Assembly (NCBI GenBank): GCA_049680625.1
Contig: JBAUID010000026.1
Span: 1-21,459 of the forward strand
Length of the DNA stretch: 21,459 bases
Source: JAUIAI01 sp049680625
GTDB lineage: Bacteria > Pseudomonadota > Gammaproteobacteria > Burkholderiales > Burkholderiaceae_E
Direction of reading: 5' to 3'
Part shown: positions 6,719-13,507 of the stretch, piece after piece
How positions within the stretch are numbered: the stretch's first letter is position 1
Layout of the letters: the number at the start of each line of letters is the position of its first letter
Notes under the pieces: model-generated
What the model saw: only the letters and a program-made list of their open reading frames with translations
Told to the model about the DNA's origin: nothing
The model's database searches: none
Made by a program: the position numbers and the translations under genes

Positions 6719-7966
6719 TCAGCCGCGCGGCTTTTTCTTTCCGTCGTCTACGGGTTCGGGGGGCAGTGCGTAAGCCGTATCAAACGCCGGTATCAGGATA
6801 CCGTCACGGTATAGCGCCAGTACCGGCTCGCGGACAACCCGCGGATCGACTACGGCATCAAGTACCAGCCGGCCGGTAACGCCGTCGATTTCGAAACGTT
6901 CTTCGCGATTCAGCAAAGCCCGTGAGATACGGTACGAATCGATGCCAAATGCGTACAGTCGCTGCATTTCTAAGTGAGGCAGGCGGCGCGACCGCTCGTA
7001 CGCGGCGACTGCCGGGTGACCTGGCATGACCTGCCACGGCATCTCCACGACCCGCACCCCATCGAGTTCGGGGGTTGCCAGCAAGGCCGAATTTTCCTGG
7101 ACCAGCAAAGCACCAATATTGAGCTGCGACGTACCGTAGATTGGCAGGCTTGGCGAAAACGCCTGGCGAATCGCCTTAAGCACCGTCGGTTGTAACGCAA
7201 CAAAAACGACATCAGCACGCACACCGGCCAGCAAACTACCCATTTCAGAAGCCCGGGTTACGTTGCGGAAAATTGGTTGTTCTAACTCACCACCAAAAGT
7301 CTGCCAGGCATCCATGAACGCATTAGCGCTGCGCGTGGATAAAGACGCTTTGTCACTGACCACCAAGGCCCGTGGCTGGCGTAAGCCACCGGTATTGTGG
7401 CTTGCCTCAGAAAAGGCAAAGCGCGCGGCGCTACGGCCCTCAAATTCGATCGCCATACTAAAAAGGATGCAATTGCCAGGGATTTGCTGATCCTTTCCAG
7501 GCAAATTGAGCGCCAGTGTTGGTATTGGCAATTCACCGAGACGACTGAGCGCACCGACGCTGGACCGGGTTAACGGGCCCACGACCATGTTAAAACCCTG
7601 GCGTTCTAAACGGCGGTACACTGAGGCCGCATTACGAAAATCGTCTTTTTCAATGCGAACAACGCTGACCGCTATGCCCTCACCATCGAGCTGATGCGCG
7701 GCCTGAAAGCCGCGTAGAACCGCGTCAGCGGCGAATCGAAACGGGCCTTCAATGTCGGGCAGTAACAAGGCAATTCGGATGGCCCCACGCCCGAATCGCT
7801 CAACATCAGAAACCAATGTTGATTTTTTCTTTTCTTCCTCTTCATCTTCCCCGTCTTTTGGCTTCGGATCAGCAGCCCACAGGCGCGCAGGCAGTATTCC
7901 AGCCGCGGAAGCGGTCAGTACCGAAACAGACCGACCAAAAGATTGCAACAGGCTCCGACGACTCAT
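6719..7966 (-). CDS. lpoA: LppC/LpoA-like penicillin-binding protein activator, short form with Tat-like leader
   Basis: LpoA stimulates the class A penicillin-binding protein PBP1A from the outer membrane. The LppC domain (about residues 60-400) has a periplasmic-binding-protein type I fold; visible family features are RIALLLPDIEGPFRFAADAV, GFNMVVGPLTRSSVGAL, PIPTLALN and LPIYGTSQLN. I chose the ATG at 7966, giving 415 residues that start MSRRSLLQSF. The longer frame back to 8047 would read through a perfect -10 box and the start of rsmI. SRRSLLQ resembles a Tat signal, followed by a hydrophobic stretch ending near residue 31. No Cys is placed as a lipobox. The roughly 300-residue N-terminal TPR-like domain of E. 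coli LpoA (678 residues) is absent; a charged EDEEEEKKK linker takes its place. Confidence 0.85.
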   Translation of the reverse strand: MSRRSLLQSFGRSVSVLTASAAGILPARLWAADPKPKDGEDEEEEKKKSTLVSDVERFGRGAIRIALLLPDIEGPFRFAADAVLRGFQAAHQLDGEGIAVSVVRIEKDDFRNAASVYRRLERQGFNMVVGPLTRSSVGALSRLGELPIPTLALNLPGKDQQIPGNCILFSMAIEFEGRSAARFAFSEASHNTGGLRQPRALVVSDKASLSTRSANAFMDAWQTFGGELEQPIFRNVTRASEMGSLLAGVRADVVFVALQPTVLKAIRQAFSPSLPIYGTSQLNIGALLVQENSALLATPELDGVRVVEMPWQVMPGHPAVAAYERSRRLPHLEMQRLYAFGIDSYRISRALLNREERFEIDGVTGRLVLDAVVDPRVVREPVLALYRDGILIPAFDTAYALPPEPVDDGKKKPRG

Positions 7967-8900
7967 GACCGCATCAACTGAAAAATTCGAGGAATTAGCA
8001 TTATATGTAGTGGCGACCCCAATCGGTAATCTGCACGACCTAAGCAACAGGGCAGCACAAGTATTGACAATGGTTGACCTGATTGCGGCAGAGGATACCC
8101 GTCATACCCGCGTCCTGCTTGCCCATATCGGGGCCCGCGCCCGCCTGATTTCAGCCCATACCCACAATGAACGTGCCAGTGCCGAAACAGTGATTCAAGC
8201 GCTTGCCGACGGAAAGTCCTGTGCGCTGGTCAGCGATGCGGGTACACCGGCCATTAGCGATCCCGGTGCGCGGCTGGTATATGCGGTACGACAAGCAGGC
8301 TACCGGATCATTCCAGTGCCAGGTGCGAGCGCCGCCATTACGCTACTTTCAGCCGCCGGCATTGACGCCGATCGCTTCGGGCCTGCGGCAGAGCGATTCG
8401 TATTCGGCGGATTTTTATCAACCCGCACCCATGCGCGCCTGGACGAACTACGCGACCTGCACAAAATTTCGGCCACGGTCGTGTTGCTTGAATCCCCACG
8501 AAGAATAGTGGCTCTGTTGCAGGCAATTGAGCAGATTTTTGGTGAGGAACGCATTGTTGTCCTCGGGCGTGAGCTGAGCAAACGCTTTGAACAGATTGTC
8601 AGTCTGCCGGTACAAGACCTGCTGCAATGGACCAGTCAGGACAGCAATCGCCTGCGCGGCGAATTTGTACTGGCCATTGCACCGCCACTGCGATCAAACG
8701 AAGTACCGTCTGGTGACGGTGTCGACGCCCGAACCCCGATAACAGTCGATATGAACGCCAGTGAATTGATGTCCATCCTGGGTGACGCACTGGCACCGGC
8801 GCGAGCCGCCCGACTGGCCGCGCGCCTCACCGGGTTACCAAAAGACGGGTTTTACACCCTGGCGGTTGCGCATAGCGATCAGGGTAAAAACAATCCGTAA
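7965..8900 (+). CDS. rsmI: 16S rRNA 2'-O-ribose C1402 methyltransferase
   Basis: RsmI uses S-adenosylmethionine to methylate the 2'-O of C1402 in 16S rRNA in the ribosomal P site. The 311-residue product begins MTASTEKFEELALYVVATPIG, and the family motifs follow in order: ATPIGNLHDLS, AEDTRHTRVLL, SDAGTPAISDPG, PVPGASAA, FVFGGFLS, the ESPRRI strand and the C-terminal ARLTGLPKDGFYTLA. E. coli RsmI has 286 residues and a similar short lead before its LYIVPTPIGN. The frame stays open upstream to 7752, but that part is antisense to lpoA and unlike RsmI. The ATG at 7965 overlaps the lpoA ATG. Only a weak AGG, 12 bases away, precedes it, so translation may be modest. Promoter elements must lie inside lpoA. 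Confidence 0.95.
   Translation: MTASTEKFEELALYVVATPIGNLHDLSNRAAQVLTMVDLIAAEDTRHTRVLLAHIGARARLISAHTHNERASAETVIQALADGKSCALVSDAGTPAISDPGARLVYAVRQAGYRIIPVPGASAAITLLSAAGIDADRFGPAAERFVFGGFLSTRTHARLDELRDLHKISATVVLLESPRRIVALLQAIEQIFGEERIVVLGRELSKRFEQIVSLPVQDLLQWTSQDSNRLRGEFVLAIAPPLRSNEVPSGDGVDARTPITVDMNASELMSILGDALAPARAARLAARLTGLPKDGFYTLAVAHSDQGKNNP
8000..8005 (-). promoter_or_regulatory. Candidate -10 element for lpoA, inside rsmI
   Basis: The minus strand reads TATAAT 34 bases ahead of the lpoA ATG at 7966. TTACCG lies 18 bases further upstream as a weak -35 candidate. It sits within codons 12-14 of rsmI. Its position supports the short lpoA start. Confidence 0.45.
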
Positions 8901-8955
8901 GTTGCCGGACTGACCCGCGGTTACTTACACCGGCACCGAAGCGACGATTCAGACT

Positions 8956-10428
8956 TTATCGAAACACGTAAAACGGGCTGAACGTTGAGGCAGCGCGGAT
9001 TCGGCGAGCCGCTTGTTGCGCTTGTTTTGCAGAGGCGAATGGCCCGGCCTGCAGTTTGTGCAGGCCGCGATCTTCGATAATCCCGACGGGTTGGCTCAAC
9101 CAACGCAGGGTGATACCCGACTCAATCAACGCAACCTTGGCTGATTTTTCGGTGTCATAAGCACCCAGTTGAAGATACACACGGGCTGGCGCTTCGGGCC
9201 CTGGTGAGGCATCGGGCAACCGGTCTTTGAATGGCACCACAAAGACGGGTGCGTTCTGTTGCCGCGCCGCCGCAAGTTTAGCTGCGTTGTCAGCCAGCCT
9301 GGCACTTGACTCAACTTTTTCAGGCACCGCGCGCCGCAAACCGTTGCCCTCGAGTGACTCAACGACAATTACCGGTGGCGGGCCCGCCGGCCGCGGCGCA
9401 GATCGGCGGCTACCGCTATCCGGTGGAATGAAAACATCAGCGACCCGCCGGCTCTGGCGCTGTGACAACGTCAGTGACTGCACAATTTGGGGTTTCGCCT
9501 CGGTAATCTCACCGCTGCCACCCCTGGTGCGGCGCTCAGCGGTTAATGCCGGCTCGTCCTGAACCGAACTGCCAGGATTGGGTAACAACACCCGCGGTAA
9601 TACTGAACCAACGGCTGATCCAGGGGCTGATCCAGCGGCCGAACCGGTAGCTGCGGCAGCCGCTTCAACTGAATTAACCGGGATTGGCACAGCCTGAGTC
9701 GACTCGCCTGCGTTGGCTACCGGCGCCGGGCCTGATGCTTCTGTCGCGGCCGCCGGTTCTACCGGCAACCGCGCAGCTGCCGTAAGCGGCAGCGCAACCT
9801 CGTCACGACGTGTGGCTGCTTTCAATTGTGCTGGTGAGGCATTCGGGGATAAGCCAATTCGCTTACGCAACCGCTGCAAGGTCACAACAACGGGATCGAC
9901 AACTTCCATGACGACCGGCGCTGAACCCTGATCGGTAAAGCCAATCTTGGCCGCCGCGGCAAATGACAAATCGATGATCCGATTGTTCAGGAAAGGGCCA
10001 CGGTCGTTAACCCGAACCACCACACTGCGTTGATTGTTTAGATTCGTTACCCGCACAAAACTGGGCAATGGCAGGGTCGGATGGGCCGCAGTCATTGCGT
10101 ACATATCGTAGGTTTCGCCGATTGACGTGGGCCGACCGTGAAACTGCTGTCCATACCACGAGGCATCACCGGTTTGCTGCATCGGCTGGCGCTGTTTGAG
10201 CGGGAAGTAGCGCTTCCCAAATACCGTATATGGCCGGGTAGATACAGCAACAATGGGCTCATCGCGAGGTGTTGCATCTGGGGCATCAACAAATTCAGAG
10301 GCGTCACGCGAGCCCGGCGCGTTGTCAACACCACCGGTACTGGCGCAAGCCGCCATAAGGACAAGCACGCCCAACGCGGCTGTCAATTGTCTGGCTCGAC
10401 TAAAGAATGTCTGGGTTTCGCTATTCAT
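8956..10428 (-). CDS. rlpA: RlpA septal lytic transglycosylase lipoprotein with SPOR domain
   Basis: RlpA cleaves peptidoglycan strands lacking stem peptides and acts at the septum, to which the SPOR domain brings it. The ATG at 10428 gives 490 residues with a signal peptide ending in VLMAAC (candidate lipidated Cys28). The double-psi beta-barrel domain covers about 86-180: GDASWYG, GETYDMYAMTAAHPTLPLPS and VRVNDRGPF, with Glu105, His116 and Asp142 matching the residues needed by active RlpA. A long linker rich in Ala, Gly, Pro and Ser (about 195-400) leads to the C-terminal SPOR domain (about 412-490; VYLQLGAYDTEKSAKVAL, LHKLQAGPFAS). The ATG lies within the last codons of the btuF-like gene (8-base overlap), so the two are probably translationally coupled. 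It is convergent with rsmI across 55 bases, where only a weak stem was seen. Confidence 0.94.
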   Translation of the reverse strand: MNSETQTFFSRARQLTAALGVLVLMAACASTGGVDNAPGSRDASEFVDAPDATPRDEPIVAVSTRPYTVFGKRYFPLKQRQPMQQTGDASWYGQQFHGRPTSIGETYDMYAMTAAHPTLPLPSFVRVTNLNNQRSVVVRVNDRGPFLNNRIIDLSFAAAAKIGFTDQGSAPVVMEVVDPVVVTLQRLRKRIGLSPNASPAQLKAATRRDEVALPLTAAARLPVEPAAATEASGPAPVANAGESTQAVPIPVNSVEAAAAATGSAAGSAPGSAVGSVLPRVLLPNPGSSVQDEPALTAERRTRGGSGEITEAKPQIVQSLTLSQRQSRRVADVFIPPDSGSRRSAPRPAGPPPVIVVESLEGNGLRRAVPEKVESSARLADNAAKLAAARQQNAPVFVVPFKDRLPDASPGPEAPARVYLQLGAYDTEKSAKVALIESGITLRWLSQPVGIIEDRGLHKLQAGPFASAKQAQQAARRIRAASTFSPFYVFR

Positions 10429-11224
10429 TGCCTGGTTCCGTAGTGGCAAGTGCGAGCTGGTCGCGAAAGTTGCTAAGGTAGTCCAGTCCTTTGATAGCAC
10501 GAGGTCCGTACCAGGATGTCATTTCTCCATCGATAAGCCTGCCCGGCGTTGCATTCAAGCCATCAATTGCCTGAATCGGGGCAATGTGACTTTGCCTGAA
10601 CCGATACGGTTCGGTTGATAGCAGGATCCACTCCGGAGTTAACTTGGCCATTTCGGCCGCCGCCAAAACAGGGTAGCGCTGCGCATCACTCTCCGGCGGC
10701 GCGGTACCCCGCGTATCGGGCTGGCTAATCATGCCAGCCTGGGCCAGCATGTGACTGATAAAAGTATCCGATGTCACGGTCATCCAGGGGTCTCGCCAGA
10801 TCAGGTACAAGACTCGCAGTGCAGAGAATTGCCGTGCCAGGAGTCGCTCGTGGGCGACATCGAAGGCATCAAGCATCCTGGTGGCTGCCGTCTGCGTGCC
10901 AAATTCGTCACCAAATTGCCGATAAAGCTGACGATTGTCCTCAATGGTCACAACATGGGTTTTAACCACGTTTGGCACCCGCTCACTCAATTCAATAACC
11001 GGCGCGAGCGGGTTTTCTTCGCGATTGACAACCAAATGAGTAGGCTTGAGAGACAGGATTTTTTCAATGTCAATTGTTTTTGTACCGCCCACTTTGGGAA
11101 TCGCCTGAACCGCCTGCCGGGGATGAATACAAAACCCGGTGCGCCCGACGATTTGCTCACCCAGACCCAGCTCTATCAGCAACTCGGTCAGACTCGGAAC
11201 CAGGCTGACGATACGCGCCGTCAT
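10421..11224 (-). CDS. BtuF-like helical-backbone metal/cobalamin-binding protein without signal peptide
   Basis: This 267-residue protein has the class III substrate-binding fold of BtuF/FecB proteins. The N-terminal lobe begins RIVSLVPSLTELLIELGLG, followed by VGRTGFCIHP, KVGGTKTIDIEKILSLKPTH (the typical lobe) and LVVNREEN. The long linking helix spans QTAATRMLDAFDVAHERLL, and the second lobe carries LIWRDPWMTVTSDTFISHML. BtuF delivers cobalamin to BtuCD, but no transporter genes are near and no export signal is visible: the conserved fold starts at residue 4. It may therefore be cytoplasmic, like other signal-less members of the family, and its ligand is uncertain. The start overlaps the SDR stop by four bases (ATGA), and its own end overlaps the start of rlpA. 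No independent Shine-Dalgarno was found, which suggests coupling. Confidence 0.85.
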   Translation of the reverse strand: MTARIVSLVPSLTELLIELGLGEQIVGRTGFCIHPRQAVQAIPKVGGTKTIDIEKILSLKPTHLVVNREENPLAPVIELSERVPNVVKTHVVTIEDNRQLYRQFGDEFGTQTAATRMLDAFDVAHERLLARQFSALRVLYLIWRDPWMTVTSDTFISHMLAQAGMISQPDTRGTAPPESDAQRYPVLAAAEMAKLTPEWILLSTEPYRFRQSHIAPIQAIDGLNATPGRLIDGEMTSWYGPRAIKGLDYLSNFRDQLALATTEPGNE

Positions 11225-12081
11225 GGCGCAGGCGGCTGGCCAGGCCCGCTATCCGGTGACCCTGAACCCGGAGATTGCTGTTCAGCAAGCCGCGATTTTC
11301 GCGGCGCATTCGCAAACAAGCGGTCGTAAACGAAGCGTGGCAGGCAGCCAAGAGCCCGCGCAACCCATCCCATTTGCCATGGAATAACAACGTAGCGTCG
11401 CCCACTGCTGATTGCATCAACAGCCTGAGTGGCGAAGCGATTCGCATCCATCAGAAAAGGCATTGTGTAATTGTTGGCCTGTGTCATGGGCGTGCGTATG
11501 AAACCGGGGGCAATTGTCACCACGTTAAGCGGGGTATCGTGCAGTTCAACCCGCAGGCTTTCGAGGTAAGTGCGCACGGCCGCTTTGGACGCACTGTAGG
11601 CACTACTTCCCGGCAGGCCACGAACACCGGCAACACTGCCAATGCCTACCAGAGTCCCTTTACCCGCAGCCAACATGCGCGGAACAAAGGCGTCCAGCGT
11701 GGCCTGCAGGCCCGCCACATTCACCTGCAAAATATGACGAAACACCTGGCCGTCACCAGCGCGGGTGCCGGCACTCACGCCCGCATTGGCAATAACAACG
11801 TCTGGCGGACCGACCCGGGCGAGAAAATCGTCAGCCGCCGTGGCCAGCCCGTCAAAATCGGTAATGTCGAGCGGATAAATATGACAGGTTGCAATCGTGC
11901 CGGTTTCACGACCAGTGGTTGCACGGCCGGCCGCAGGCTGACAAAGTGAGTTGGCCAGTAAACGCAACTGCTCCTCGCGACGGGCCGTCAGACCGAGGGT
12001 GCAACCCGGATAGCGTCTGACATATTCGCGGGCCAGGGCCACGCCCAGGCCACTGGAGGCGCCGGTAATAAAAACGATCAA
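11221..12081 (-). CDS. SDR family NAD(P)-dependent oxidoreductase
   Basis: A classical short-chain dehydrogenase of 286 residues. The cofactor motif TGASSGLG is at 6-13, NAG at 99-101, the catalytic Ser in GIGSVAG at 149, and Tyr162 and Lys166 in AYSASK. The start codon is TTG at 12081: the Rossmann strand IVFITGA follows directly, leaving no room for a later start. AGGG lies about 9 bases upstream. The C-terminal 40 residues (GWVARALGCLPRFVYDRLF, then a Pro/Ser/Gly tail) extend past the usual 250-residue core and suggest a membrane-associating segment, as in DltE-like SDRs. The substrate is unknown. The gene overlaps the btuF-like gene by four bases and follows dsbA by 30 bases. Confidence 0.92.
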   Translation of the reverse strand: MIVFITGASSGLGVALAREYVRRYPGCTLGLTARREEQLRLLANSLCQPAAGRATTGRETGTIATCHIYPLDITDFDGLATAADDFLARVGPPDVVIANAGVSAGTRAGDGQVFRHILQVNVAGLQATLDAFVPRMLAAGKGTLVGIGSVAGVRGLPGSSAYSASKAAVRTYLESLRVELHDTPLNVVTIAPGFIRTPMTQANNYTMPFLMDANRFATQAVDAISSGRRYVVIPWQMGWVARALGCLPRFVYDRLFANAPRKSRLAEQQSPGSGSPDSGPGQPPAP

Positions 12082-12111
12082 CTGAAGGCCCTGTTAGAGC
12101 ATATAGACCGG

Positions 12112-12753
12112 CTATCCCCCTTTGCGTTCCCGCTCAATCAGGGCATCCACTGCCTGCATTACCGACCCGTTTGATCCGGTCATGGATGGTGCGGTGTAGT
12201 ACTTTCCGTTAATTGCCAGAGCGGGCACGCCATCTACACCGTAAGCCTTGACTTCCTGTGATGCCCGTCTCATGGCGGTACGAACACCGAATGATCCGTA
12301 GGTTTGCTCAAACTGTTTAGCATCCAGGCCTTGCTCGGCAGCCCAGGCAAAAATCTCATCGGGCTTGTTCATCCGGCTCTTTTTGTCGTGAATTTCTTCG
12401 AAGACTTTGTGAATCAGTTTTTCGTCTTGCTTCAGCGCAACCAGGGTGTAGTACAGCTGCTGATGTGCGGGTACCCGGAAATTCACGTGGACTTTGCGGA
12501 AATAAACGTCGGCGGGTAACTTTTTCTGCCAGTCGAGAATCACCGGTTCAAGTGAGCGGCAGTGCGGACAAGCGATCCAGAAAAATTCGATGACTTCAAT
12601 CTTGCCGTCCGGTGCACTGGTGCGTTGCCTCGGGGTAACCATGCGGTAGTCTTTACCTTCGGTTAGCTTGGTCTGCGCCAGCGATAGCGCAGGCGTAGCG
12701 GCAGCAGCAGCTGCCAGTGCGATCGTCGTCGCCAGAAAATCTCGTTTGCTCAT
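12112..12753 (-). CDS. dsbA: DsbA-type periplasmic thiol:disulfide oxidoreductase
   Basis: DsbA introduces disulfides into secreted proteins in the periplasm. The ATG at 12753 gives 213 residues, close to E. coli DsbA (208). A signal peptide (1 to about 26, SKRDFLATT plus an alanine-rich core ending ALSLAQ) precedes the thioredoxin fold: IEVIEFFWIACPHCRSLEP with CPHC at 62-65, the same dipeptide as E. coli DsbA, and the cis-Pro loop GVDGVPALAINGKYY near the C-terminus, with the helical insertion between them. An upstream-extended frame (to 13053) runs through a probable terminator and has no homologous look, so it is rejected. It is the first gene of a dsbA-SDR-btuF-rlpA run, with repeats and a terminator in front suggesting its own promoter. 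No dsbB is in view. Confidence 0.93.
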   Translation of the reverse strand: MSKRDFLATTIALAAAAAATPALSLAQTKLTEGKDYRMVTPRQRTSAPDGKIEVIEFFWIACPHCRSLEPVILDWQKKLPADVYFRKVHVNFRVPAHQQLYYTLVALKQDEKLIHKVFEEIHDKKSRMNKPDEIFAWAAEQGLDAKQFEQTYGSFGVRTAMRRASQEVKAYGVDGVPALAINGKYYTAPSMTGSNGSVMQAVDALIERERKGG

Positions 12754-12800
12754 TCTTTCACTCGGTGAAATATCGGGTTTTATCTTAATGATTAATGCGC

Positions 12801-12837
12801 GACCCGCGGGATTGGTTGACCCACGGATTCGGGTCAA
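12801..12837. repeat. Inverted and direct GACCC repeats upstream of dsbA
   Basis: TTGACCC (12816-12822) and GGGTCAA (12831-12837) form a perfect 7-bp inverted repeat around an 8-base centre. GACCCGCGGGATT (12801-12813) is an imperfect direct copy of GACCCACGGATT (12818-12829). They lie 50-85 bases before the dsbA ATG, between the terminator and the gene, a plausible operator position. No regulator family can be named. Confidence 0.45.
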
Positions 12838-12841
12838 AACT

Positions 12842-12864
12842 GCCCCGGAAGATAACGCCGGGGC
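12842..12864 (-). terminator. Probable intrinsic terminator after the SPOR gene
   Basis: On the minus strand, GCCCCGG (12864-12858) pairs with CCGGGGC (12848-12842) through a 9-base loop: seven G-C pairs, followed by AGTTTTG. The T-run is short. It lies 77 bases after the SPOR gene stop and 89 bases before the dsbA start, and would separate argS-SPOR from the dsbA run. Confidence 0.6.
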
Positions 12865-12940
12865 CCGCTGGAACCACTCAGGCAGGCAAAATAGCCGCTC
12901 GAAACGACAGTCTAGTAGCCCAATCGCGTAATTTGTCGAC

Positions 12941-13504
12941 TTATTGGCGCACAACTGACGCTTCAATACCGTTATTCGCCAGTTCAGCACGCGCAGTATT
13001 GATTTGGTCCAGAGCTGCAAACGGGCCCAGACGCACCCGGTACAAGGTTTCATTGTTCACTTGTGCAGCGCGGATTTCTGCCTCGTAACCAATCAGGGCC
13101 AGGCGAGCACGCATCGATTGGGCATCGACTTCACTGCGGTAAGCTCCGGCTTGCAAGAGGTAACGTTTGCCTACAGCCGGAGCACTGGCTTGCTCCGCCG
13201 GATCAGCGGCAGCACCCACCGACTCAGCCGACTCAGCAGGTTGCTGGCGCAGCCCGATATTTGGATCAGGCAGACGACCGTTTTCGGGCGCGATTACCTT
13301 GGCATTCACGGTATCTGTTTTGTTCACAAACGGCATTGGTGCCCGGGTGACAACTATTGCAGCCCCGGTTGCAATTGCCAGACCAACAATGGTGCCCACA
13401 AGAAAGCCGACCGCCGTACCGCCGGTTTGGGTTCTCGGCAATGGTAAGCCTGCTCGAAAGCACCGCAATCGTGGTCCGGCGCCTTGCTTAAAAATTCGTT
13501 GCAT
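12941..13504 (-). CDS. FtsN-like inner-membrane SPOR-domain protein
   Basis: This 187-residue protein has a short basic cytoplasmic start, one membrane helix (about 31-53, FLVGTIVGLAIATGAAIVV), a periplasmic linker rich in Pro, Ala and Glu, and a C-terminal SPOR domain (about 113-187; RYLLQAGAYRSEVDAQSMRA, TLYRVRLGPFAALDQ). SPOR domains bind septal peptidoglycan stripped of stem peptides. The topology and the position right after argS match the FtsN slot in many Gammaproteobacteria. The protein is shorter than E. coli FtsN (319 residues), and I do not see a clear match to the essential E-domain, so a plain SPOR protein remains possible. It starts three bases after the argS stop, so the two are surely co-transcribed; a terminator follows. 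Confidence 0.9.
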   Translation of the reverse strand: MQRIFKQGAGPRLRCFRAGLPLPRTQTGGTAVGFLVGTIVGLAIATGAAIVVTRAPMPFVNKTDTVNAKVIAPENGRLPDPNIGLRQQPAESAESVGAAADPAEQASAPAVGKRYLLQAGAYRSEVDAQSMRARLALIGYEAEIRAAQVNNETLYRVRLGPFAALDQINTARAELANNGIEASVVRQ

Positions 13505-13507
13505 TGT

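Noticed and set aside
7967..8047. Longer N-terminus for the lpoA-like protein (27 extra residues)
   Set aside because: It would run through a perfect TATAAT box and the conserved start of rsmI, and would place the Tat-like leader internally.
8901..8955. Bidirectional terminator between rsmI and rlpA
   Set aside because: Only a 6-bp TGCCGG/CCGGCA stem with a loop of about 20 bases was found, and no T-run on either strand.
11275..11949. Long open frame (224 codons) on the + strand antisense to the SDR gene
   Set aside because: The minus-strand SDR has all catalytic motifs across the same bases, and the antisense product has no recognisable fold or ribosome site.
12754..13053. Longer N-terminus for DsbA (100 extra residues)
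   Set aside because: It would cross the SPOR gene end and a probable terminator and bury the signal peptide.
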